Below are positions 36,882 to 45,900 of a stretch of DNA of 64,000 nucleotides, in pieces. Below the pieces are notes generated by a model. The model was given only the letters and a program-made list of their open reading frames with translations. It searched no databases and was not told the origin of the DNA. Each line of letters starts with the position of its first letter. The stretch's first letter is position 1. The stretch is taken from contig QFZU02000172.1 in assembly GCA_003260025.2 (NCBI GenBank), forward strand, positions 1-64,000, read 5' to 3'. The DNA comes from Microbispora triticiradicis (GTDB lineage: Bacteria; Actinomycetota; Actinomycetes; Streptosporangiales; Streptosporangiaceae). Made by a program: the position numbers and the translations under genes.

Positions 36882-38045
36882 TCAGGAGAGACGGCGGAGG
36901 CGGGTGACGGCCTCGTCGATGACCTCGTCGCGCTTGCAGAAGGCGAACCGCAGGAAGTGGCGGCCACGGTCCGGGTGGTCGTAGAAGACCTGGGTGGGGA
37001 TCGCGACGACTCCCGCCAGTTCGGGCAGCCGCCGGGCGAGGTCGAGCCCGTCGGTGAAGCCGAGCGGCCGGATGTCGGTCTGCACGAAGTAGGTGCCGGC
37101 CGGCCGGAGCACGTCGAAGCCGGCCTCCGCCAGACCCGTCATGAGGCGGTCCCGTTTGGCCTGCAGGGCCGCCCGCTGGGCCGCGACCCACTCCATCTCC
37201 TCCTGCAGGGCGTACGCGACCGCGGCCTGCCAGGGGGCGTTCGCGGTGTAGGTGAGGAACTGCTTGACCGCCTGCACGGCGCCCGCGAGCGGCGCCGGAG
37301 CGCACACCCAGCCGGTCTTCCAGCCGGTGACGCTGAAGGTCTTGCCCGCGGAGGAGATCATGATCGTGCGCTCGCGCATGCCGGGCAGCGTGGCCAGCGG
37401 CACGTGCTCGACGCCGTCGAAGGCGAGGTGCTCGTAGACCTCGTCGGTGATCGCGACCAGGTCGTGCTCGCGGCACACGCGGGCGACGCACTCCAGTTCC
37501 TCCCGGGTGAACACGGTCCCGGTCGGGTTGTGCGGCGAGTTCACCAGGATCGCGCGGGTGCGGGGCGTGATCGCGGCCTCCAGCTCGGCCGGGTCGAAGG
37601 TGAACCGCCCCGCGTCGACACGCAGCGTGACCGCCCTGCGCACGGCTCCCGCGAGCGCGACGGCCGCGGCGTAGGAGTCGTAGTAGGGCTCGAAGACGAC
37701 CACCTCGTCGCCCGGCTCGCAGAGCGCGAGGATCGCCGCGGCGATGGCCTCGGTGGCGCCGACGGTGACGAGAACCTCCCCGTCGGGATCGTAGGCGAGG
37801 CCGTACCACTGCTTGCGGTGCTCCGCGACCGCCTGCCGCAACTCGGGGAGGCCCGGTCCGGGCGGATACTGGTTGAGACCGCTCCGCACGGCCTCGACCG
37901 CGCGCTCCAGCATGCGCTCCGGCCCGTCGGTGTCCGGGAAGCCCTGGCCCAGGTTGATCGAGCCCGTCTCCACGGCCAGCTTCGTCATCGTGGCGAAGAC
38001 GGTCGTGCCGAACTCCCGCATCCGCCGCACCAGAGGCTCTGTCAC
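36882..38045 (-). CDS. PLP-dependent aminotransferase, class I/II
   Basis: 387 residues, fold type I. Visible are INLGQGFPDTDGP near the N-terminus, VTVGATEAIAAA, SPHNPTGTVF with the PLP Asn, the Asp/Tyr pair in ITDEVYEHLAFD, the Schiff-base lysine in SSAGKTFSVTGWKTGW, and the substrate-carboxylate Arg in FLRFAFCKRD. It is closest in style to the methionine/kynurenine aminotransferases and the succinyldiaminopimelate aminotransferase used in actinobacterial lysine synthesis; I cannot separate these by eye. Starts with GTG. It is convergent with the toxin gene, ten bases apart. Confidence 0.92.
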   Translation of the reverse strand: MTEPLVRRMREFGTTVFATMTKLAVETGSINLGQGFPDTDGPERMLERAVEAVRSGLNQYPPGPGLPELRQAVAEHRKQWYGLAYDPDGEVLVTVGATEAIAAAILALCEPGDEVVVFEPYYDSYAAAVALAGAVRRAVTLRVDAGRFTFDPAELEAAITPRTRAILVNSPHNPTGTVFTREELECVARVCREHDLVAITDEVYEHLAFDGVEHVPLATLPGMRERTIMISSAGKTFSVTGWKTGWVCAPAPLAGAVQAVKQFLTYTANAPWQAAVAYALQEEMEWVAAQRAALQAKRDRLMTGLAEAGFDVLRPAGTYFVQTDIRPLGFTDGLDLARRLPELAGVVAIPTQVFYDHPDRGRHFLRFAFCKRDEVIDEAVTRLRRLS

Positions 38046-38390
38046 AGCGCCACTCTATCCGCCGGATCCCAAAACAGCGACACGAGCCCATTAGACAACA
38101 TATGTCACAATAAGGCCGATAAGGACCACTACCGCCATAAAACCCTCATACAATCAGCATATATATTTAGGTCGACAATCACGGGTGAAACGCCACGCCG
38201 AATAGAGTTAGAGAAGTGTCAGACAAAGAAAGGGCCGGAGTCCGAGGCTGTAACCCCATGTCCGCTGTTAGAATCGCGTGGTTTCGGCCCCGTCCGCATG
38301 GATGGCTCCGCGAGGGGGACATCTGTAGTGTGCCACCTGCGGCCGCGGGACTCGCGACAACTCATCCTTTTCCCACAGTTAGGTGTCACT
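38046..38390. other. 345-bp AT-rich leader before the FxSxx locus
   Basis: Divergent region between the aminotransferase and fxsA. Bases 38090-38230 are strikingly AT-rich for this genome (for example ATATATTTAGG near 38158), which suggests foreign origin or a silencer-bound promoter. A possible -10 hexamer TAGAAT is at 38269-38274, giving an untranslated leader of about 110 bases. No open frame or inverted repeats typical of mobile elements were found. Confidence 0.55.
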
Positions 38391-38513
38391 ATGCCGAACG
38401 AATCAAGAGTTCAAACCTCGGTCGTGGATTCATCGAGCCAGTCCCTCGAGGAGCTGCCGGACGGCTACCGGCCCGGAGTGAGCAACCTGTCTTTCAATTC
38501 GGCGATCGGATAG
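38391..38513 (+). CDS. fxsA: FxSxx-COOH-type RiPP precursor peptide (FxsA), variant C-terminus
   Basis: 40 residues. An acidic leader (SSSQSLEELPDG) leads to a C-terminus SFNSAIG. FxsA peptides characteristically end in F-x-S-x-x at the carboxyl terminus, where the radical SAM partner makes a cyclophane between the aromatic ring and a residue two positions on. Here the FNSAI motif is followed by one extra Gly before the stop. The gene is 12 bases before fxsB, so identity is strongly supported by position. ATG 38391 has a weak upstream AGG. The mature product and its target are unknown. Confidence 0.82.
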   Translation: MPNESRVQTSVVDSSSQSLEELPDGYRPGVSNLSFNSAIG

Positions 38514-38525
38514 CGAAACCGCCCA

Positions 38526-40712
38526 ATGCAGCCGCCCATCGCGCCGTTCCGGCAGTTCGTGGTGAAGGTCGCGAGCCGATGCGACCTCGCCTGCGACCAC
38601 TGCTACGTGTATGAGCACGCCGACACCAGTTGGCGGGGACGGCCGGTGGTGATGTCCGACGAAACCGCCATCCGGGTGGCGAATCGGATCGCGGAGCACG
38701 CCGACGAGCACCACCTGGAAGCGGTACACGTCGTCTTCCACGGAGGTGAACCCCTCCTCGCCGGAATCGGGCGGCTGCGCCGGTTCGCCCGCGCGCTTCG
38801 CCGCGCGGCCGAGGGTGTCTGCGACCTCGACCTCCACATCCACACCAACGGCGTCCTTCTCTCACGCGCCTTCTGCGACATGTTCACGGACGAGGGCGTC
38901 AGGGTCGGCGTCTCGATCGACGGCGACAGGCCGGCCAACGATCTCCACCGCCGGTACGCCAACGGCCGCAGCAGCTACGACCAGGTCGTCAAGGCCATCA
39001 CCCTGCTGCGGGACGACTACCCGCACCTCTATGCCGGGCTGCTGTGCACCGTCGACATCCGCAACGATCCCGTCGCGGTCTACGAGGCGCTCGTCGAACT
39101 GCGCCCTCCGCGCGTCGACTTCCTGCTTCCGCACGCCACCTGGGACCACCCGCCACTGCGGCCCGCCGGCCGGGACACCGCGTACGCGGACTGGCTGATC
39201 ACCGTGCACGACCGATGGCGGGGGGACGGCAGACCGATGCAGGTCCGGATGTTCGACTCGATCATCCTCAGCGCTCTGGGCGGGGAGAGCCAGAGTGAAT
39301 CCCTCGGAACGCGGCCATCGGATCTGGTGGTCGTGGAGACCGACGGCACCTATGAACAGGCCGACTCTCTCAAGACGGCCTACGACGGCGCCCCGGCGAC
39401 CGGACTCGACGCCTCCCGGCACTCGCTGAGCGAGGCCGCGCGGCATCCTGGCTTCGCCGCGCGGCAGAGCGGGCTCGCCTCACTGGCCGAGTCCTGCCGG
39501 CGTTGCCCACTTGTCACCAGTTGCGGCGGCGGTCTCTACGCCCATCGCCACCGGACCGGCTCCGGTTTCGCCAACCCCTCGGTCTACTGCGCGGACCTGT
39601 TCCGGTTGATCTCCCATCTGACCGCCTCGGAGCGGCGGAGCCCCGCGGCTCCGGTACACGAACTGCCGGTCGCCACGCTGGACGCCCTGGCCTCGGGGAG
39701 GCCGGCCGCGGCCGACATCGCTCATCTGAGCGCTCCGCAGCTCAGCAGAGCCAGGCAGGCGGTGCGCCGGGCGGCGGCGGTCATCGCCGATCGCCGGTCC
39801 TGGTCGATCCTCGTGGACGCCGAACGGACGGACCGCGCCGCGGTGGACGACCTGCTGAGCCATCCCTACGTCCACGCCTGGGCGGCCCGCTGCGCGGCCG
39901 CAGGCCCCGCGCTCGATCCCGCCGACGCCGGTCACCTCGCGGCCGTCGCCGCGGTCGCCGCCGTACGGACCGGGCTGGCGGTGAAGGTCGCGGTGCCGGC
40001 CGCCGGGACCTTCGTCCATCTGCCCGGGCTCGGGCGGATGCGCACGGGCGGGCAGGAGCACGCGGAGGTGGAGGTCCACGACGGGTCGTTCGCGGTGCGG
40101 GTGGACGGCCGGTGGCTCTCGGAGGACAGTCCGCTCTGGGAACCGGTCCGGCTGATCGAGGCCGCCGGGCTCCGCCTGCTTCTGGACGATGTGGACCCGT
40201 ACCGGGCCTGTCACGGCCCGGCCGTCGAGGACCGGCTCACCGATGAGGCCGCCGCCGTCTGGAGCGAGGTCACCGGTGCGGCGCTCGCCTCCCTGCCCGG
40301 AGACCGGCGGGCCGCCATGCGCACGGCTCTGCGCGTCCTGACGCCCCTGGCGGACGCGACGGCGGGCGCGTCCAGCCGCGCGGCGTACGGCGCCCTCGCT
40401 CTTCCGCTGGGCACCGACCCGGGCACGGCCGCCCGGCTGCTCGTGGAGCACTTCCACCGGGCCCAGCTCGGCGCGCTGCTCGACCTGCTCGACCTCACCG
40501 GCGGCGACGCCGACCGGGAGCGGCTGCTGACCGACGCGTACGGGCTGCTCGCCGTCGCGGACTCCCTCACTCAGGCGGAACAGGACCGGCTGGCCTCGGC
40601 GATCGGACGGATCGCCGATGCAGTGCTCCCGGCGCCCGGGCGGCGGTTCGCCGCACGGCTCGCCGGCGCGGCCGCCGACCGGACCGCTCAGGTCGCCTCC
40701 GGACGGAGATAG
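38526..40712 (+). CDS. fxsB: FxsB-family radical SAM/SPASM cyclophane maturase fused to a degenerate HExxH-type domain
   Basis: 728 residues. The radical SAM cluster motif CxxxCxxC is at Cys19, 23 and 26 (RCDLACDHCYVYEH), followed by HGGEPLL and IHTNGVLL strands of the TIM barrel. A SPASM-type auxiliary cluster region lies near 324-355 (SCRRCPLVTSCGGGLYAHR, then YCADLF). The second half (about 370-728) resembles the alpha-ketoglutarate HExxH-type peptide hydroxylase domain often fused to FxsB, but the motif that should read HExxH followed by a GALLDL helix is here E641-H-F-H-R645 (VEHFHRAQLGALLDLLDL). The first half should install the cyclophane on FxsA; the second half may be structural only. 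Start and spacing to fxsA fit an operon. Confidence 0.88.
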   Translation: MQPPIAPFRQFVVKVASRCDLACDHCYVYEHADTSWRGRPVVMSDETAIRVANRIAEHADEHHLEAVHVVFHGGEPLLAGIGRLRRFARALRRAAEGVCDLDLHIHTNGVLLSRAFCDMFTDEGVRVGVSIDGDRPANDLHRRYANGRSSYDQVVKAITLLRDDYPHLYAGLLCTVDIRNDPVAVYEALVELRPPRVDFLLPHATWDHPPLRPAGRDTAYADWLITVHDRWRGDGRPMQVRMFDSIILSALGGESQSESLGTRPSDLVVVETDGTYEQADSLKTAYDGAPATGLDASRHSLSEAARHPGFAARQSGLASLAESCRRCPLVTSCGGGLYAHRHRTGSGFANPSVYCADLFRLISHLTASERRSPAAPVHELPVATLDALASGRPAAADIAHLSAPQLSRARQAVRRAAAVIADRRSWSILVDAERTDRAAVDDLLSHPYVHAWAARCAAAGPALDPADAGHLAAVAAVAAVRTGLAVKVAVPAAGTFVHLPGLGRMRTGGQEHAEVEVHDGSFAVRVDGRWLSEDSPLWEPVRLIEAAGLRLLLDDVDPYRACHGPAVEDRLTDEAAAVWSEVTGAALASLPGDRRAAMRTALRVLTPLADATAGASSRAAYGALALPLGTDPGTAARLLVEHFHRAQLGALLDLLDLTGGDADRERLLTDAYGLLAVADSLTQAEQDRLASAIGRIADAVLPAPGRRFAARLAGAAADRTAQVASGRR

Positions 40713-40716
40713 CGCG

Positions 40717-41622
40717 ATGGTGGGCGTCCGGCTGTCCCTGTCCGCGTTCCTCGCCCACCTCAGCCTGACGACGGCCGGTTTCCTCGCCTGCCGGCGCCCG
40801 GCTCCGTCAGGCACAGGGGAGAACGGCGTGCTCGGCCGGGCCACCCTGGCGGAGGCCCTGCGCCTGCTGGGGCTCCGGCGCGGGCAGATCGTTCTGGTCC
40901 ACGCCTCGCTGCGCAGTGTGGGCGAGATCGCCGGGGGGGTCGCCACGCTCTACGACGCGCTGCGCGATGTGCTCGGCCGTAGGGGAACGCTCGTCGTGCC
41001 GGCCTACACGCCGGGCAACTCCGACACCTCCAAATCCTTTCACCGGGCGACCCGGCACATGACGCCCGAGGAGAAAGAGGCCTACCGCGAGCAGATACCC
41101 GCCTTCGACCCGGAGACGACTTCCTCGATCGAGTGCGGGGTGCTTTCGGAGTATGTGCGGACACGGAGGAGGGCGGTGCGCAGCGACCATCCGCAGACCT
41201 CATTCGCCGCCGTCGGACCCGCCGCCCGCGGGATCACGGCGGGACATCGGCACGACAACCATCTGGGCGAGCGATCCCCGCTGCGTGAGCTTGAGCGCAG
41301 GGGCGCGATGGTGCTGCTCCTCGGCGTGAGCTACGACAGGTGCACCGCTTTCCATCTTGCCGAATACCGGTACACGCCAAAGCCTCCGACAGCCGTGTAC
41401 GGGTGCGCGATGAAGGTGGACGGGCGGCGCACCTGGATTAGTTACGAGGATGTGGTGCTGGACGACAGCGACTTCGGCGAGTGCGGTGCGGCAATGGAGT
41501 TGACCGAAAAGGTCAACCTGGGCCGGGTCGGAAATGCCGACGGCAGGCTCTTCCCCCTTCCCGCGGCCGTGGCCTTCGCCCAGAACTGGTTCGCCGAAAG
41601 ACGCGGACGTACCGGGGAATAA
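40717..41622 (+). CDS. AAC(3)-family N-acetyltransferase of the FxSxx locus
   Basis: 301 residues, antibiotic acetyltransferase fold of the aminoglycoside 3-N-acetyltransferase family: ALRLLGLRRGQIVLVHASLR, GTLVVPAYTPGN, RSDHPQTSFAAVGP and LLLGVSYDRCTAFHLAEYR with catalytic-type His/Glu. Members of this family are regular neighbours of fxsB, so the likely acceptor is the modified peptide or another amine rather than an aminoglycoside (inference). It starts four bases after fxsB with GGAG upstream; GTG 40828 would give a more typical length if the first 37 residues are not translated. Confidence 0.85.
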   Translation: MVGVRLSLSAFLAHLSLTTAGFLACRRPAPSGTGENGVLGRATLAEALRLLGLRRGQIVLVHASLRSVGEIAGGVATLYDALRDVLGRRGTLVVPAYTPGNSDTSKSFHRATRHMTPEEKEAYREQIPAFDPETTSSIECGVLSEYVRTRRRAVRSDHPQTSFAAVGPAARGITAGHRHDNHLGERSPLRELERRGAMVLLLGVSYDRCTAFHLAEYRYTPKPPTAVYGCAMKVDGRRTWISYEDVVLDDSDFGECGAAMELTEKVNLGRVGNADGRLFPLPAAVAFAQNWFAERRGRTGE

Positions 41623-41690
41623 CACGGAATTCCTCTCGGCGCCGGGGCTGCGGCCTATAGTGGAGGAACCGGCGACGTCGAGGAGGTGCG

Positions 41691-42971
41691 GTGGCCGGCA
41701 CCTCGGATACTCAAGGCCATCTGCCCTATTTCTTCCTCAGCTACGCGCGCACGCCCCGCACCCACCCCGACGACGAGAACCCCAACCTCGCGGTGGAAAA
41801 GCTCTACAAGGACCTGCGCCGGGAGATTCTGGAGCACACGTTTCTGCCCGCGAGCGCCGCGGGCTTCATGGACATGGACATGCCTCCGGGCGTCGAGTGG
41901 GAGAACCGCCTGGCCATGGAGCTGGCCACCTGCCGGGTCTTCCTTCCCCTCTACTCACGGCGTTACTTCCAGAGCGAGCAGTGCGGCAAAGAATGGGCCG
42001 CCTTCGACCTGCGCAGGCGGCTGCATCTCGACGGGCGCAGGCACATTCCGGAAGTGATCGTTCCCGCGTTCTGGGTGCCGGTTCCGGACTTCGAACTTCC
42101 GGATATGGCCAGATCCATTCAATTCACCCATCCAGATCTCGGAGCGCACTATCTGGAACGCGGCCTCTACGGCCTGATGAAGATCAGCAGATACCGCGAC
42201 CATTACCGGTCGGCCGTTCACGCGCTGGCGCGGCGCGTCATCGAGGTGGCCGAGGGAGTACGGCTCCCGCCGATGGCGCCCTGCGACTACGGCAGCATAA
42301 AGAGCGCCTTCACCCGCGACGAGGAACGCCGTTTCCTGATAGCCGTCCTCGCCCACACGACGGCCACTCGCACGGCGCCCCGGGACGCGCGGTTCTACGG
42401 ATCCTCTCCGTGCGACTGGAACCCCTACCAGCCCGAGGATCCGCGCCCCGTGGCACGGATCGCCGCCGACGTCGTACGGCGCCTGGGCTTCGAGCCCGAC
42501 ATCGGCACCTTCCATCACCACCGCGACGAACTGCTGGGCGCCGGGGCGCCCAACTGCCCCGCGATCGTGCTGCTGGACGTGTGGACGGTGCTCAACCCGC
42601 AGTTCCGCCCCTTGCTCGAGGCGTTCGACCAGGCCGAAAGGCCCTGGGTGGGCGTGGTCGTCCCGTGGAGCGGCACCGACGCGCAGACCGGCCAGAACGC
42701 CCCGGCGTTGCGCGCCGCACTGCGCGCCCTGCTGCCGGCGAAGCTGGCGCAGGGCCGGCCGGCCGCGCGCCGGGCGGTGAGCGACACCTCCACCGTGGCC
42801 GGCTTCGAGACGGCGCTGAGGCCGGTGGTGGAGGCCGCGGGCAACTCCTACCTGCGGCACGGGCGGGTGTTCCCGCCGCAGGTGCCCGGCAGCGACCGCC
42901 CGCGACTGTGGCCGCTCACACCGGACGACCCCGGGCCCGACGACCCGCCAGGAAGGAAGGGGAGGCAATGA
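41691..42971 (+). CDS. fxsC: TIR-like protein FxsC
   Basis: 426 residues. A TIR-like domain covers about 10-180: PYFFLSYARTPR as first strand, FMDMDMPPGVEWENRLAMEL and LYSRRYFQSEQCGKEWAAF, with Glu101 where TIR NADases hold the catalytic Glu. The second half (about 195-400) is specific to FxsC proteins, with CDWNPYQPED and VLLDVWTVLNPQFRPLL. TIR-like domains in bacterial conflict systems often cleave NAD+ or scaffold signalling; activity here is not proven. GTG 41691 follows AGGAGG. Its stop overlaps the start of the large TPR gene (ATGA). Confidence 0.87.
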   Translation: MAGTSDTQGHLPYFFLSYARTPRTHPDDENPNLAVEKLYKDLRREILEHTFLPASAAGFMDMDMPPGVEWENRLAMELATCRVFLPLYSRRYFQSEQCGKEWAAFDLRRRLHLDGRRHIPEVIVPAFWVPVPDFELPDMARSIQFTHPDLGAHYLERGLYGLMKISRYRDHYRSAVHALARRVIEVAEGVRLPPMAPCDYGSIKSAFTRDEERRFLIAVLAHTTATRTAPRDARFYGSSPCDWNPYQPEDPRPVARIAADVVRRLGFEPDIGTFHHHRDELLGAGAPNCPAIVLLDVWTVLNPQFRPLLEAFDQAERPWVGVVVPWSGTDAQTGQNAPALRAALRALLPAKLAQGRPAARRAVSDTSTVAGFETALRPVVEAAGNSYLRHGRVFPPQVPGSDRPRLWPLTPDDPGPDDPPGRKGRQ

Positions 42972-45900
42972 GCGATTTCCGGAACGGGCACATCATCACC
43001 TTCTACTCCTACAAGGGAGGGACGGGCAGGACGATGGCGCTGGCCAACACGGCCTGGATCCTCGCCTCCAACGGCCACCGCGTGCTGGTGGTGGACTGGG
43101 ACCTGGAGTCTCCCGGCCTGCACAAGTTCTTCCGGCCCTTCCTGGACGGGGGGATGATCAGCGGTACGGCCGGCGTGATCGACCTGATCAAGGACTTCGC
43201 CTGGGCCGCGACCCGTCCCGACCCGCGTCCCGCCGACTGGCACACCCGGTACGCCAGCGTGGGGCGGCACGTCGTGTCGGTCGAGTGGCCCCACTTCCCC
43301 GACGGCGGCTCCCTCGACTTCCTCCCCGCCGGGCGGCAGAACCGCGACTACTCCTCGCTGGTGTCCACCTTCGACTGGGACAACTTCTACGAGCGGCTCG
43401 GCGGCGGGCAGTTCCTCGACGCGCTGCGGGTGGACATGCGACGCGGCTACGACTACGTGCTCATCGACAGCCGCACCGGCCTGAGCGACATCGCCGACAT
43501 CTGCACGGTCCACTTCCCCGACACTGTAGTGACCTGCTTCACGCTCAGCGACCAGAGCATCGAGGGGGCCGCCCGGGTCGCCGGGGAGATCGCCGAACGC
43601 TTCCCGGACCGCGACATCAGGATCCTGCCGATCCCCATGCGGGTGGACGACGCGGAGAAGGAGAAGCTCGACGCGGGCCGGGCGTTCGCCCGGAGCCAGT
43701 TCGAGGGGTTCCCCAGCGGCGTCGCCCAGGAACACGCCGGCAACTACTGGGGCGCCGTCGAGATCCCCTACAAGCCGTTCTACGCCTACGAGGAGACCCT
43801 GGCGACCTTCGGCGACGCACCTGGCTCCCCCGGCTCGCTGCTGGCCGCCTACGAGCGGCTCACGGGCGTCATCACCCGGGGCCGTGTCTCGTCTCTCCCC
43901 CCGTTGGACGAGGACCTCAGGCTGAGCTGCCGGGAGCGGTTCGTGCGCCGCCGGCCGTCGCTGTCGAACGAGGTCGCCCTGAGCTACGTCCCGGAGGACC
44001 GGCTGTGGGCGGAGTGGATCGCCGCCGTGCTGACCCAGGCGGGCATGCGGGTCCGTACGCAGGCGGGCGACCGTGACGGCGACGGCCAGGGACGCGCCCC
44101 GGACCCGGCCGTACGCACGGTCGCGCTGATGTCCCCGGCGTACCTGCGCTCGAGCCGGGCGAGGGAGGCCTGGCACGCCGCCGAGGGCCCCGCCGCGCTG
44201 TCCCTCGGCCTTCTCCCCGTCCGGGTGTCGGACGTGCGGGTCCCGCCGTCGTACGCCGACCCGCCCGCGCTGGACCTGTTCCGGCTCGACGAGCAGCACG
44301 CGGCCGGCGCGCTGCTGCGCGCGCTCGACCGCCCGGCGGGGGCCGAGACCGGCACGCAGGGGGGCACGCCGCGGTATCCCGGCATCCAGCCGGCCATCCT
44401 GAACCTGCCGACGAGGAACGCCGCCTTCACGGGCCGGAGCGAGGTCCTGGAGAGGCTGCGGGACCAGCTCGTCGGCGGCAGCCAGGCGGTGGTGACCCAG
44501 GTGCAGGAGGGCCGCACCCAGGCCCTGTTCGGGCTGGGCGGCGTCGGCAAGACGCAACTGGCGATCGAGTACGCCCACCGTTTCATGAGCGACTACGACG
44601 TCGTGTGGTGGGTGTCCGCCGAGCAGCCGGAACTGCTGAACGGCTCGATGGCCGATCTGGCCGACCGGCTCGGCATCAGGACCGGCGACAACCTGGCGGA
44701 GGCGGCGCTGGCGGCGAAGGACGCGCTGCGCCGCGGCGAGCCGTACGCCCGCTGGCTGCTGATCTTCGACAACGCCAACAACGCGGAGGACGTGCAGACC
44801 TACCTCCCGGGCGGCTCGGGTCACGTGCTGATCACGTCGCGGAGCCAGACCTGGTCCCTGATCGCCAAGCCGCTGGAGATCGACGTCTTCACCCGCGAGG
44901 AGAGCCTGGAGCACCTGCGGCGCCGGGTGGCGGATCTCAGCGACGACGACGCCGACCGGGTGGCCGCCGCGCTGGGCGACCTGCCCCTCGCCATCGAGCA
45001 GGCCGGAGCCTGGCTGCAGGAGACCGGCATGAGCGTCGACGAGTACGTCGACAAGCTCTTCAAGCAGCCCGTCAGGACGCTCGCGCTGGGCGACTCCCCG
45101 ACCTACCCGACCCCGGTCGCCGCCACCTGGAACGTCTCCTTCCAGCGGCTGCGGGAGAAGTCGCCCGCGGCGGTCCGCCTGCTCCAGCTGCTGGCCTTCT
45201 TCGCCGCCGAACCGGTGTCGCTGTCCATGCTCTACGGCGACGAGACCGTGCGCTGCCTGGTCCCGTACGACGACTCACTGCGGGAAAAGATCATGATCGG
45301 GCGGCTGGTGCGCGAGCTGAACAGGTTCGCCCTCGCCAAGGTCGACCAGCGCAACAACTCGGTGCAGGTGCACCGGCTCGTGCAGGCCGTGCTGAGCGAC
45401 CAGATGGACGCCGACGAGCGCGAGCGGACCGTCCACGAGGTGCACCGCATCCTCCTCGGCGCCCGGCCGCGCGAGGGCGACACCGACGACCCCGGCAACT
45501 GGCCGCGGTACGACGAGATCTGGCCGCACCTCGCCCCGTCCAACGCGGAGGACTGCGACGAGGAGCAGACCCGGCAGCTGCTGATCGACCGCGTGCGGTA
45601 CCTGTGGCGGCGGGGCGAGTTCGACCGGGCGCTCGACCTCGGCCGCCGCCTGGAGGCCCTCTGGATCAGGAAGCTCGGCGACTACGACCGGCAGACGCTC
45701 TACCTGCGGTTCCACATGGGCAACGTGCTGCGCTCCCAGGGCAGGTACCGGGAGTCGTGCGAGCTCAACCGGGCCGTTCTGGACGACCAGCGCCGCGTCC
45801 TCTCCGACCCGCACCCCCACACGCTGCAGACGGCCGGGAGCCTCGCCGCGGACCTGCGGGCCCTGGGCGAGCTGACCGAGTCGCTGCGGATGGAGCAGGA

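Noticed and set aside
38046-38390. Mobile-element end or insertion site
   Set aside because: AT-rich, but no terminal inverted repeats, target duplication or transposase remnant was seen.
40717-41622. Aminoglycoside resistance gene
   Set aside because: The family is AAC(3), but members linked to fxsB are regular parts of FxSxx loci, and nothing else suggests a resistance cassette or antibiotic cluster.
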